Assembly (NCBI GenBank): GCA_965205735.1
Contig: OZ242179.1
Span: forward strand, 2,914,001 to 2,978,000
Direction: 5' to 3'
Origin: VXNE01 sp965205735
GTDB taxonomy: Bacteria; Pseudomonadota; Gammaproteobacteria; Pseudomonadales; Azotimanducaceae
DNA length: 64,000 nt
The notes beneath the pieces were generated by a model that ran no database searches, was not told the origin of the DNA, and saw nothing but the letters and a program-made list of their open reading frames with translations. Positions 52,096-60,585 of this stretch are shown piece by piece. Made by a program: the position numbers and the translations under genes. How positions within the stretch are numbered: the stretch's first letter is position 1; every line of letters starts with the position of its first letter.

Positions 52096-52565
52096 TCTGG
52101 CCGATGACGGTGGAGGGGGAACGGTGGCTGCGCGAGGAACTCGCTCAGCTCAAGAGCTTTGCTCGTCCCAACATCGTGAAAGAGATCGCCGCGGCGCGGG
52201 AACACGGCGATCTGCGGGAAAACGCCGAGTACCACGCCGCCAAGGAACAGCAGGGTTTCATCGAAGCGCGAATCCGTGACATCGAGGCAAAGCTCGCCGA
52301 TGCGCAGGTCATCGACATCACGCGTATCAGACCCACGGGAAAGGTGGTATTCGGGGCAACCGTCACCTTGAGCGATTGCGAGACGGACGAGACGGTGCGC
52401 TACAAGATCGTCGGCGAGGACGAATCCGACCTGAAGTTCGGCAAGATTTCGGTGATGTCGCCCATCGCACGGGCGATCATCGGCAAGTCGCGGGGCGATT
52501 CCGCGATGGTGGCGACGCCCGCTGGCAATCGCGAGTACATCGTCGGCCAGGTCGAGCACATCTAG
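52092..52565 (+). CDS. greA: transcription elongation factor GreA
   Basis: This protein of about 157 residues rescues backtracked RNA polymerase. The N-terminal coiled coil (EGERWLREELAQLKSFARPN, AREHGDLRENAEYHAAKEQQ) carries the acidic tip residues D and E needed for transcript cleavage, and the C-terminal FKBP-like domain ends GQVEHI. I use ATG 52092, overlapping the carB stop in ATGA with CAGGTG eight bases before; ATG 52086 is an alternative. carAB-greA linkage is a known gammaproteobacterial order. Confidence 0.94.
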   Translation: MIWPMTVEGERWLREELAQLKSFARPNIVKEIAAAREHGDLRENAEYHAAKEQQGFIEARIRDIEAKLADAQVIDITRIRPTGKVVFGATVTLSDCETDETVRYKIVGEDESDLKFGKISVMSPIARAIIGKSRGDSAMVATPAGNREYIVGQVEHI

Positions 52566-52632
52566 CCTCGCCACGGTAGGGTCTTCGGCGAGATCATTTC
52601 CGCGTGGGAGCGGATCCATTCGGTAATCGGAC

Positions 52633-53226
52633 GTGACCAGGCGATCCAAATCGAGCAGCCGTTGGCTCTCCCGACAGCAGCGCGACCCCTATGCCGGACG
52701 GGCGGTATCGCGCGCTCTGTTCAAGCTCGAACAACTCGACAGGCGTTTCCAGCTTACGAACCCGTCTTGCGTGGCTCTGGAACTGGGCGCGTCGCCGGGA
52801 GGATGGACCGAATATCTGGCACCCCGATGTCGGCGGTTGGTGGCAGTGGACCTGTTGCCCCCGGCGAATACGCCTCGCGGTATCCGCTTTGTCCTGGGCG
52901 ACGCGGGCGACCCGCATGTGCAGGAACGAATCGCGGCGGCGCTCGGCGGCGGCGCGGACCTTGTGTTGTCCGATATGGCCCCCAATATAAGTGGCAACAG
53001 GGTCGTCGATCAGGCGCGCAGCCTGGAACTGGTGGAATGCGCAGTCCGCGCCGCCGCGCGCTGGTTGAACCCAGGGGGCCATCTTGTTGTCAAGATGTTT
53101 CAGGGCGCGGGATTCGACGAAGCGATGCGCGACATGCGCGCCGGGTTCGTCCGGGTCGCGCTGGCCAAGCCGCCGGCATCCCGGTCTGGCTCGCGCGAGG
53201 TGTATGCCGTTGCCGATATGGAGTAG
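52633..53226 (+). CDS. rlmE: 23S rRNA (uridine-2'-O)-methyltransferase
   Basis: This 197-residue RrmJ/FtsJ methyltransferase modifies U2552 of 23S rRNA. The K-D-K-E tetrad is seen as K in RALFKLEQLDRR, D in LVLSDMAPNISG, K in LVVKMFQGAG and E in SREVYAVA. LELGASPGGWTEYL is the SAM motif. The start is GTG 52633. It sits upstream of ftsH as in E. coli; the intervening yhbY often found near greA is absent. Confidence 0.94.
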   Translation: MTRRSKSSSRWLSRQQRDPYAGRAVSRALFKLEQLDRRFQLTNPSCVALELGASPGGWTEYLAPRCRRLVAVDLLPPANTPRGIRFVLGDAGDPHVQERIAAALGGGADLVLSDMAPNISGNRVVDQARSLELVECAVRAAARWLNPGGHLVVKMFQGAGFDEAMRDMRAGFVRVALAKPPASRSGSREVYAVADME

Positions 53227-53280
53227 CATTGTTGATCGGTCGTCTGCGCCGGGCATTGCGGGCTGATCGAGGTTAGGCGC

Positions 53281-55206
53281 TTGAAAGACATGGGAAAAAA
53301 CCTGCTGCTATGGCTGATCGTAGCCGCCGTACTGCTGACGCTCTTTCAGAAATTTGATGTCAGCAACGATCCGAACGAGATCAGCTATTCGGAATTCATA
53401 GCACTCGTGCGCGGGAATGAGGTCGCGTCCGTAGAAATTGATCGCGACCGAATCGCCGGCACGAGAAAAAACGGCGGGGACTTCATGGTGCTGCGGCCGC
53501 CCATTTCCGATCCGAAACTGGTGGACGACCTGTATGAGCACGGAGTCATGATCACCGGGAAGGAGGAGAAGAAGCAGAGCATCTGGTCGCAGCTCCTCAT
53601 AACGAGTTTTCCTGTCCTCATCATCATCGCGGTCTTCATGCTTTTCATGCGCCAGATGCAGGGCGGCGTTGGCGGACGCGGCGGCCCCCTCGCGTTCGGC
53701 AAGAGCAAGGCCAAGCTGCTTTCCGAAGATCAGATCAAGACGACTTTCAGTGATGTGGCGGGCGTCGACGAGGCCAAGGAAGATGTCTGTGAGCTCGTCG
53801 AGTTCCTGCAGGATCCGAGCAAGTTTCAACGCCTCGGCGGCCGTATTCCGCGGGGTACGTTGATGGTGGGCGCGCCGGGCACGGGCAAGACGCTGCTGGC
53901 GAGGGCGATCGCCGGCGAGGCGAAGGTTCCGTTCTTCTCCATATCCGGCTCGGATTTCGTCGAGATGTTCGTCGGCGTCGGCGCGTCTCGGGTGCGGGAC
54001 ATGTTCGAACAGGCGAAGAAACAGGCGCCGTGCATAGTCTTCATTGACGAGATCGATGCGGTCGGTCGCCATCGCGGCGCGGGTCTCGGCGGCGGTCACG
54101 ACGAGAGGGAGCAGACCCTCAACCAGCTCCTGGTGGAAATGGACGGCTTCGAGGCGAATGCCGGCATCATCGTCATCGCCGCCACCAACCGGCCGGATGT
54201 GCTCGATCCAGCGCTGTTGCGCCCGGGGCGTTTCGATCGCCAGGTCGTTGTGTCGCTCCCGGACATTCGGGGTCGGGAACAGATTCTCAAGGTCCACATG
54301 CGGCGCGTGCCGCTTGCCGACGACGTCGATGCCTCGATTATTGCTCGCGGGACGCCGGGGTTTTCGGGCGCGGATCTCGAAAACATCGTGAACGAAGCGG
54401 CACTGTTTGCCGCCCGGGCGGGCAATCGCGTGGTGATGATGCGGGCGTTCGAACAGGCCAAGGACAAGGTCATGATGGGCGCGGAGCGCAAGTCGATGGT
54501 CATGTCCGAGAAGGAAAAGCGCAATACGGCCTATCACGAAGCGGGGCATGCCATCGTCGGGCGCGCGCTGCCTGAGCACGATACGCTGTACAAGGTCACC
54601 ATCGTGCCGCGCGGCCGCGCCTTGGGCGTGACCATGTTCCTGCCCGAGGAGGACCGCTACAGTTTGAGCCGTCGTGGCGTCCTGAGTCAGATCACGAGCC
54701 TGTTCGGCGGTCGCATCGCCGAAGAGATGGTCAACGGCAAGGACGGCGTGACCACGGGCGCCGCCAACGACATCGAGCGGGCAACGCGATTGGCGCGCAA
54801 CATGGTTACCAAGTGGGGCCTGTCCGAGAATCTCGGCCCGATCATGTACGACGAAGACGACGGCGAGGTGTTTCTTGGCATGTCGGCTGGCGTGAAACCC
54901 AAGCCGATTTCCGGTGCCACGGCGAAGGCCATCGACGACGAAGTGCGCCGTATCATCGAGCAGTGCTATGCGAAGGCCCGCGGCATCCTGGTCGAAAACG
55001 AGGACAAGCTGCATGCGATGGCGGAGTCGCTGGTCGAATACGAAACGCTGACTCCGGACCAGATCGAGGACATCATGGCGGGTGCCAAGCCTCGCGCGCC
55101 GATCGACGATCCGTCCGACGAACCGAGCGCGACAGTTGACCAGCCCGCGCGGAGCGAGGACGAAAACAGTTCGGGCCCGATTGGCGGCCCGGCGGAAGAG
55201 ACGTAA
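53281..55206 (+). CDS. ftsH: ATP-dependent zinc metalloprotease FtsH
   Basis: This 641-residue membrane-bound AAA+ protease degrades misfolded membrane proteins and regulators. It has two N-terminal membrane helices (about 7-24 and 101-120), Walker A GAPGTGKT (197-204), Walker B IVFIDEIDAVGRHRG, an SRH region ending RPGRFDRQV, and the zinc site H419EAGH423. The tail is acidic (DDPSDEPSATVDQP). The start is TTG 53281 (KDMGKNLLLWLIV) or ATG 53290; the ribosome site AGG favours TTG modestly. It heads ftsH-folP-glmM-tpiA-secG. Confidence 0.95.
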   Translation: MKDMGKNLLLWLIVAAVLLTLFQKFDVSNDPNEISYSEFIALVRGNEVASVEIDRDRIAGTRKNGGDFMVLRPPISDPKLVDDLYEHGVMITGKEEKKQSIWSQLLITSFPVLIIIAVFMLFMRQMQGGVGGRGGPLAFGKSKAKLLSEDQIKTTFSDVAGVDEAKEDVCELVEFLQDPSKFQRLGGRIPRGTLMVGAPGTGKTLLARAIAGEAKVPFFSISGSDFVEMFVGVGASRVRDMFEQAKKQAPCIVFIDEIDAVGRHRGAGLGGGHDEREQTLNQLLVEMDGFEANAGIIVIAATNRPDVLDPALLRPGRFDRQVVVSLPDIRGREQILKVHMRRVPLADDVDASIIARGTPGFSGADLENIVNEAALFAARAGNRVVMMRAFEQAKDKVMMGAERKSMVMSEKEKRNTAYHEAGHAIVGRALPEHDTLYKVTIVPRGRALGVTMFLPEEDRYSLSRRGVLSQITSLFGGRIAEEMVNGKDGVTTGAANDIERATRLARNMVTKWGLSENLGPIMYDEDDGEVFLGMSAGVKPKPISGATAKAIDDEVRRIIEQCYAKARGILVENEDKLHAMAESLVEYETLTPDQIEDIMAGAKPRAPIDDPSDEPSATVDQPARSEDENSSGPIGGPAEET

Positions 55207-55221
55207 AGTCTCCACGGCCCC

Positions 55222-56073
55222 GTGGGCGCAAACCCGTCCCTGGCGTGCGGATCGCGCACCCTGGATTTGTCCCGTCCAAGAGTGATGGGAGTCATCAATG
55301 CGACCCCCGACTCGTTCTTCGACCATAGCCGTTTTGCCGGGACGGACGCTGCTGCGGAAACCGCCGCCGCCATGGTGGATGCCGGAGCGGACATCGTGGA
55401 CATCGGCGGCGAAAGCACGCGGCCGGGCGCGAACCCCGTTTCGACAGCCGAGGAGATAGATCGCACCGTGCCCATCATCGAGCGCGTGCGCGAACTCGAT
55501 GCGGTCATCAGCATAGACACCTGCAAGGCTGGCGTTGCGGCCGCGGCTATACGGGCTGGCGCGGAATGTGTCAACGATGTCCGCGCGGCCCGTGGCGAAG
55601 GCATGCTCGAACTGCTCGCCGCCTCCGATGTCGGCGTCTGCCTGATGCACATGCGCGGCGAACCCAGGACCATGCAGGAGCGACCGCTCTATGCGGACGT
55701 GGTCGACGAGGTGAGAGAGTTCCTTGGCCAGCGGGCCACCGCCTGTCGCGAAGCCGGCGTCGATGCGGCTCGACTCTTGGTCGATCCGGGATTCGGTTTC
55801 GGCAAGACCGTGGCCCACAATCTGACGCTGCTCGCCAATCTGCGTGCGCTATCATCGATTGGATTGCCGATCCTGGTGGGGCTTTCGAGAAAAAGCACGC
55901 TCGGCCAACTTACCGGCAAGACAGTTGCCGACCGACTGTCTGCCAGCATCGCCGCCGCAGTGCTCGCGGTTGTGAACGGTGCCGCGGTGCTGCGCGTTCA
56001 TGACGTCGGGGAAACGGTCGACGCGCTGAAAGTCGTCGAAGCCACCCTGGCGCATGCGCGACCAGGCGTTTGA
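55222..56073 (+). CDS. folP: dihydropteroate synthase
   Basis: This 283-residue TIM barrel joins p-aminobenzoate to the pterin diphosphate in folate synthesis, and is the sulfonamide target. VMGVINATPDSFFDHSRF, GADIVDIGGESTRPGANPVS, ECVNDVRAARGEG, LMHMRGEPRTMQ, VDPGFGFGKTVAHN and GLSRKSTLGQLTG are the expected motifs. The start is GTG 55222. It is 15 bases behind ftsH and 18 before glmM, matching the E. coli order. Confidence 0.94.
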   Translation: MGANPSLACGSRTLDLSRPRVMGVINATPDSFFDHSRFAGTDAAAETAAAMVDAGADIVDIGGESTRPGANPVSTAEEIDRTVPIIERVRELDAVISIDTCKAGVAAAAIRAGAECVNDVRAARGEGMLELLAASDVGVCLMHMRGEPRTMQERPLYADVVDEVREFLGQRATACREAGVDAARLLVDPGFGFGKTVAHNLTLLANLRALSSIGLPILVGLSRKSTLGQLTGKTVADRLSASIAAAVLAVVNGAAVLRVHDVGETVDALKVVEATLAHARPGV

Positions 56074-56091
56074 GAAAGGAAGGCAAGAAAA

Positions 56092-57435
56092 ATGAATAAC
56101 GGACGCAAGTACTTCGGCACCGACGGCATTCGCGGCCGCGTCGGTGAGGCGCCAATCACGGCCGAGTTCTGCCTGCGCCTCGGCTGGGCAGTTGGCAAGG
56201 TCTTCGCGGCCGAGGGCTCGCCGCTGGTGCTCATCGGCAAGGACACGCGCATCTCCGGTTACATGATCGAGTCGGTGCTGGAGGCGGGATTGGTGTCAGC
56301 CGGGGTCGATGTGCGCCTGTTGACGCCGATTCCGACGCCTGCGGTGGCGTATCTCACGCGCACGTTCCGGGCGGGCGCCGGAATCGTGATTAGCGCTTCA
56401 CACAACGCGTACGAAGACAATGGGATCAAGTTTTTCGATTCCCAAGGCCACAAGCTGCCGGACGAGATGGAGTTCGCCATCGAGGAGCGGATCGGACAGC
56501 CGATGAAGACGGTTCGCTCGAGCGAACTCGGCAAAGTTGTGCTGCTCGATGATGCCCGTGGGCGCTACATCGAATTTTGCAAAAGCACGGTCAGTCGACA
56601 GTTCCAACTGCGCGGGATGAAGGTCGTTCTCGACTGTGCCAACGGTGCGACTTACGCGGTCGCGCCCAGCGTGTTTTCGGAGTTGGGTGCCGAGGTTGTC
56701 CTCCTTGCCGCGGAACCGGACGGCATGAACATCAACGATGCCTGCGGATCTACCCATCCGGAGGCGATGGCGGAAAAAGTGGTGGAGGTCGGCGCCGATG
56801 TGGGCATCGCATTTGACGGCGACGGTGATCGCGTGGTGATGGCAGATCACAACGGGGATCTCGTGGACGGCGACGAACTCTTGTACGTGATCGCGCGCCA
56901 TGCCGCTCGGGACGGACGCTTGAAGGGCGGGGTAGTCGGCACCTCGATGAGCAATCTGGGTCTCGAACGCGCGCTGGGGAAGGCGGGCATTCCATTTGCG
57001 CGCACGGACGTGGGCGACCGCTTCGTCATCGAAGCGATGCGCCGGCTCGACTGGGGACTCGGCGGCGAGTCTTCCGGCCACATTGTTTGCTCGCAGCTCA
57101 CGACCACCGGCGACGGCATCATCGCGGCGCTGCAGGTATTGGTCGCCATGGTCGACAACGATCAATCCCTGGCGGAACTGAGCTCGGGAATGGTGAGAAT
57201 GCCCCAGGCCGTGATCAACGTTGGGTGCAAGGATCCCGCTGCTGCGACCGCGTGTACCAATGTGTCGGCTGCGGTTGGTGATGTCGAGGGCAAGCTCGCG
57301 GGTCGCGGTCGCGTCTTGCTGCGCCCGTCGGGAACCGAACCCGTGGTGCGGGTCATGGTGGAGGGCGAAGACGCCGGCGAAGTGGCGGGACACGCGCAAT
57401 CATTGGCGCAAGTCGTTCGTTCCGCGCGCCTTTGA
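56092..57435 (+). CDS. glmM: phosphoglucosamine mutase
   Basis: This 447-residue phosphohexomutase makes glucosamine 1-phosphate for UDP-GlcNAc. KYFGTDGIRGRVGEAPIT is the GlmM N-terminus, GIVISASHNAYEDNG has the phosphoserine S103, FDGDGDRVVMADHNG is the Mg loop, GGESSGHIVC the sugar loop and LLRPSGTEPVVRVMVEGED the phosphate loop. The start ATG 56092 has GAAAGGAAGG upstream. Confidence 0.95.
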   Translation: MNNGRKYFGTDGIRGRVGEAPITAEFCLRLGWAVGKVFAAEGSPLVLIGKDTRISGYMIESVLEAGLVSAGVDVRLLTPIPTPAVAYLTRTFRAGAGIVISASHNAYEDNGIKFFDSQGHKLPDEMEFAIEERIGQPMKTVRSSELGKVVLLDDARGRYIEFCKSTVSRQFQLRGMKVVLDCANGATYAVAPSVFSELGAEVVLLAAEPDGMNINDACGSTHPEAMAEKVVEVGADVGIAFDGDGDRVVMADHNGDLVDGDELLYVIARHAARDGRLKGGVVGTSMSNLGLERALGKAGIPFARTDVGDRFVIEAMRRLDWGLGGESSGHIVCSQLTTTGDGIIAALQVLVAMVDNDQSLAELSSGMVRMPQAVINVGCKDPAAATACTNVSAAVGDVEGKLAGRGRVLLRPSGTEPVVRVMVEGEDAGEVAGHAQSLAQVVRSARL

Positions 57436-57525
57436 GCATCGCCGGACCTGCTCGCACCCCGGTTGTCATGGGGCGGGTAGCTGATACCATTGCGCGCCCT
57501 TCGCCTGACAGGGGCCCGCGGGGCA

Positions 57526-58236
57526 ATGCGCCGACCGATAGTTGCCGGAAACTGGAAGATGCATGGTTCGCGGTCGCTAGTCGAGAAGTTCGCGTGTTCC
57601 CTCGAGGATCGAGACGGCGTGGATGCGATTCTCTTTCCGCCGGCGGTTTATCTGCCGTTTGCCGTTGAGCGGTTGGAAGGCGTGCAAATCGGCGTGCAGA
57701 ACGTGCATCTCGAGAGAGCTGGCGCGTATACCGGCGAGATCGCCGCAGAAATGGCGGCGGAACTGGGAGCGCGATATGTTCTGGTTGGCCATTCGGAACG
57801 GCGCCGGCTGTTTTTCGAGACGGATGATATCGTCGCGGCGAAGTACAGGGCCGCGCTGCGGGCCGGGCTCATTCCGATCCTGTGCGTGGGGGAGACGCTG
57901 GAAGAACGTCGCGAAGGGCGCGAAGCCGTGGTCGTGTTGTCGCAACTCGACGCGGTCCTGAACGCTTCGATGGCGGGTAGCGCGATCATCGCGTACGAAC
58001 CGGTGTGGGCGATTGGCACTGGGGAAACGGCAACGCCGTCGCAGGCCCAGGCGATGCATGCAACCATACGTGGAACGCTCGGCGACCGGGAGGCCTGTAT
58101 CCTTTACGGCGGCAGCGTAACGGCCGAAAATGCGTGTGCGCTGTTCGCCGAGGATGATATCGACGGGGGTTTGGTCGGCGGCGCTTCACTGGAACCCGCG
58201 AGTTTCAATGCAATTACTTACGCGGCGGATCATTGA
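57526..58236 (+). CDS. tpiA: triosephosphate isomerase
   Basis: This 236-residue TIM barrel interconverts DHAP and G3P. Catalytic residues are visible: K11 in AGNWKMHG, the histidine in LVGHSERR and the glutamate in AYEPVWAIGTG; GGSVTAEN and GGLVGGASL bind phosphate. ATG 57526 gives the conserved MRRPIVAGNWKM start; the longer frame to 57490 is not family-like. Linkage to glmM and secG is typical of gammaproteobacteria. Confidence 0.95.
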   Translation: MRRPIVAGNWKMHGSRSLVEKFACSLEDRDGVDAILFPPAVYLPFAVERLEGVQIGVQNVHLERAGAYTGEIAAEMAAELGARYVLVGHSERRRLFFETDDIVAAKYRAALRAGLIPILCVGETLEERREGREAVVVLSQLDAVLNASMAGSAIIAYEPVWAIGTGETATPSQAQAMHATIRGTLGDREACILYGGSVTAENACALFAEDDIDGGLVGGASLEPASFNAITYAADH

Positions 58237-58237
58237 A

Positions 58238-58609
58238 ATGGAAAATTTGGAAACCGTCTTGTTGATGCTGTTGGTTGCGGACGCGATCGCGCTCGCAACA
58301 CTCATTCTGCTGCAGCAGGGAAAAGGCGCAGATATCGGCGCAGCGTTCGGCAGCGGCGGCTCGAATACCGTATTCGGCTCGGCCGGCAGCGCGTCATTTC
58401 TGATGAAGTTGACAACATGGCTGGCGATCGGTTTTTTTCTGATCTCTTTCGGCTTGGCGTATACCGCCAAGGAACGCGCGACGAGTCTGCGCGGCATCGG
58501 CATCCCGACCGTAGAGAATGTCGGCGTCGAGGAGTTTCAACTGGAAGATGACGCGAACACCGAAAGTCCGTCGACGGAGCCGGAACCATTCGAGGTTCCC
58601 GATATATAG
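58238..58609 (+). CDS. secG: preprotein translocase subunit SecG
   Basis: This 123-residue SecYEG subunit has two membrane helices (about 4-23 and 52-72) and the diagnostic loop LLQQGKGADIGAAFGSGGSN. VFGSAGSASFLMKLTTWLA follows. The acidic C-terminal tail (EDDANTESPSTEPEPFEVPD) is typical of this class. It begins two bases after the tpiA stop and is followed by tRNA-Leu(GAG), the known secG-leuU arrangement. Confidence 0.94.
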   Translation: MENLETVLLMLLVADAIALATLILLQQGKGADIGAAFGSGGSNTVFGSAGSASFLMKLTTWLAIGFFLISFGLAYTAKERATSLRGIGIPTVENVGVEEFQLEDDANTESPSTEPEPFEVPDI

Positions 58610-58619
58610 TGAGCAAGTT

Positions 58620-58706
58620 GCCGAAGTGGTGAAATTGGTAGACACGCTACCTTGAGGGGGTAGTGGGCGCATGCCCGTGGAGGTTCGAGTCCTCTCTTCG
58701 GCACCA
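58620..58706 (+). tRNA. leuU: tRNA-Leu(GAG)
   Basis: The 87-base gene has acceptor arms GCCGAAG and CTTCGGC with an encoded CCA. The anticodon stem CTACC/GGTAG holds loop TTGAGGG with anticodon GAG (58654-58656). It has the long variable arm of class II tRNA-Leu (GGGCGCATGCCC) and a T loop GGTTCGAGTCC. It follows secG, as in E. coli leuU. Confidence 0.97.
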
Positions 58707-58710
58707 ACTT

Positions 58711-59320
58711 TTGATCCCAGAAGACCCGAGACAGCGCTCAACTGGCGGCTTGGCGTTAGGTGCCGCCGGTTTCGCCGGCCTGGGACCACTGCTCCGCTCG
58801 GAGCTTCATCGCATCGGCGCATCCGGCATTTCGGTATCTCGAATCCGAAACCACGACTACGTATCGTTCCGACTGGGTAGCGCGAACCTGCGTTCGCTCA
58901 GATCCCTGAGGCTGGCCGAAGACCTGTTTCTCGAAATCGCTGTCGCGAAGCAGATCGAGAGGCCCTCTGACATTCGATCATTGTCCGGCAGATTGAACAA
59001 ACAGGTCACGCTGGACGCCATTTCTCTCAAGAACCTGCTCTTTCCGGCCAGACAGGCCAGGAAACCCAAGCGCCCTACCTATGTCTGCTTTGTCAGGCAG
59101 CACCGCGATCATCGGGTCAGTCGACGAAGAGTCTCGGAACGCATGGAGCTTTCGATTCGAAACGCATTCCCACGATGGCGTTTGAGCGACCCCGCAGACC
59201 TGGAGTTTTGGGTGTTCTGGTCGGGTTGCGCAACGCTCTCCCTGCGCCTTAGCGACGAAACGTTCAAATATCGGGGCCGTCCTCCCCCTCGACGCGTCGC
59301 CGCGCTGAGACCGACGATTC
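58711..59320 (+). pseudogene. N-terminal THUMP-domain fragment of an RNA methyltransferase
   Basis: An open frame starting with TTG 58711, five bases after the tRNA, reads GLGPLLRSELHRIGASGISV, NHDYVSFRLGSANL, LRSLRLAEDLFLEIAVAKQI, TYVCFVRQHRDHRVSRRRV and LRLSDETFKYRGRPP. This order matches the THUMP RNA-binding domain and linker of Trm14/TrmN-type RNA methyltransferases. The Rossmann SAM domain that should follow is missing; beyond about 59310 the frame overlaps the leftward cupin gene and loses family character. The gene is thus truncated. No start codon with a good ribosome site is seen. Confidence 0.6.
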
Positions 59321-59334
59321 GCGCCCCCGTCAGG

Positions 59335-59703
59335 TCACGGCAGCGTCACGTCCCCGTCGATGGGCACAAACAGGCACGTGCGCGGGCGTCCGTGGACGGC
59401 GCGGCTCTTGTGGCCGTTCCCGGTGGTGTCCTCGGCGAGCAGAATGTCGCCGGATTCGAGCCTGCGGGTTTCGCCGCTGCCCACGGTAATGTCCACGGCA
59501 CCGCGCAGATTGACGACGAACTGCCTCCGGGGGGCCGTGTGGAAGTCGAGGTCGTAGTCGCCGTCCACCTCCCGAAACATCACGCCGGGGCCGCGAATCA
59601 GCTTCGACAGCCTTCCGATTCCGCCCTGCGACCGCACCATGATGTCGACGTCTTCGAAATGCGACTCGCCATCGTCGCCCGCGTAGACACGTACCACTTT
59701 CAT
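59335..59703 (-). CDS. small cupin-domain protein
   Basis: This 122-residue single-domain cupin has a jelly-roll pattern. GVMFREVDGDYDLDFHTAPR and RQFVVNLRGAVDITVGSGE carry cupin motif 1-type residues, and LESGDILLAEDTTGNGHKSR motif 2 with a metal-type histidine. Function cannot be told; such proteins may bind small ligands or act as dioxygenase-like enzymes. ATG 59703 has a GGAG site. It lies leftward between the broken THUMP gene and the initiator tRNA. Confidence 0.75.
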   Translation of the reverse strand: MKVVRVYAGDDGESHFEDVDIMVRSQGGIGRLSKLIRGPGVMFREVDGDYDLDFHTAPRRQFVVNLRGAVDITVGSGETRRLESGDILLAEDTTGNGHKSRAVHGRPRTCLFVPIDGDVTLP

Positions 59704-59778
59704 CGTCTCCGCCCTTCTGCCCAACCGCACCACCATTGTATGCGCGCTTTTGTAGCATCCACGAGCGGCTCGGCATGA

Positions 59779-59806
59779 TTGCACGGGCGTGTTTGTGAGC
59801 TATACT
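59779..59806 (+). promoter_or_regulatory. candidate sigma70 promoter for the metY-rimP-nusA-infB operon
   Basis: TTGCAC (59779-59784) and TATACT (59801-59806) are spaced by 16 bases and lie just upstream of the initiator tRNA at 59821. The -10 is close to consensus. Confidence 0.6.
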
Positions 59807-59820
59807 CCCGCTCTTGCTGA

Positions 59821-59897
<77 letters not shown>

Positions 59898-59969
59898 ACG
59901 ATGGCATGGAAGGTTCAGCCCGCTCGAGATGGCTAAGCTGCTACCGTCGGTGAGGAGTGTTCCATGCAA

Positions 59970-59995
59970 GAAGGCCCCTCGTTTGGGGGTCCTTC
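59970..59995 (+). terminator. hairpin in the metY-rimP leader
   Basis: GAAGG-CCCC pairs with GGGG-TCCTTC across a short loop, with one mismatch. No strong T-run follows, so it may be a processing or attenuation hairpin rather than a full terminator. Confidence 0.5.
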
Positions 59996-60059
59996 GTTAG
60001 GTTGGGAGTCCGGCTCGCGTCAGTGACGGTGAGCCGGCCCGACGGGTGGACGAACGGTG

Positions 60060-60084
60060 AAATGGGCGGGATCGCCCATTTTTT
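60060..60084 (+). terminator. rho-independent terminator between metY and rimP
   Basis: AAATGGGCG and CGCCCATTT form a nine-pair stem with a GGAT loop, followed by T to 60084. It probably ends most tRNA transcripts and lets a fraction read through into rimP-nusA-infB, like terminators known after E. coli metY. Confidence 0.8.
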
Positions 60085-60114
60085 GTATGTGCAAGGAACT
60101 GTCGGCACGTAGGC

Positions 60115-60585
60115 GTGAGAAGAAGGGAACAGGAACTGGAGCAATTGCTCAAGCCGACGATAGCGGGGCTGGGCTACGAACTGTGGGGTTTGGAGTACCT
60201 GTCAGGCGGCCATCGTGCGACGTTGCGGGTCTATATCGACACCCCGAGCGGGGTGACGTTGGGGGACTGCGAGCGCGTCAGTCACCAGTTGAACGGCGTT
60301 CTGGATGTGGACGATCCGGTTCGGACGGTCGATACGCTGGAAGTGTCGTCCCCGGGCGTGGATCGGATATTGTTCAAGCCTCACCAGTACGTGGCGTATA
60401 TCGGCCAGGCGGTGGACCTGCGCTTGCGGTTCCCGTTGGAAGGGCGGCGGAAATTCGTTGGTCTGATCGATGGCGTACAGGGTGGAGAAGTTGTCTTGCG
60501 CGTGAATGACACCACTTGCGCGGTTCCGCTGGAACAAGTGCATAGAGCGAGAGTCGTGCCGGCGGCTAGTAGCGGGGGGCGCTAG
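60115..60585 (+). CDS. rimP: ribosome maturation factor RimP
   Basis: This 156-residue factor assists 30S subunit maturation. REQELEQLLKPTIAGLGYEL and RVYIDTPSGVTLGDCERVSH form the N-terminal domain with VSSPGVDR; the C-terminal SH3-like domain has GEVVLRVNDTTCAVPLEQVH. The start is GTG 60115. It is followed immediately by the nusA start (stop TAG then ATG), as in E. coli. Confidence 0.93.
   Translation: MRRREQELEQLLKPTIAGLGYELWGLEYLSGGHRATLRVYIDTPSGVTLGDCERVSHQLNGVLDVDDPVRTVDTLEVSSPGVDRILFKPHQYVAYIGQAVDLRLRFPLEGRRKFVGLIDGVQGGEVVLRVNDTTCAVPLEQVHRARVVPAASSGGR

Noticed and set aside
53308..55818. 836-codon open frame on the minus strand opposite ftsH and folP
   Set aside because: It is a shadow of high-GC genes. 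The plus strand encodes unmistakable FtsH and FolP, and the minus product is His/Arg-rich without any domain.
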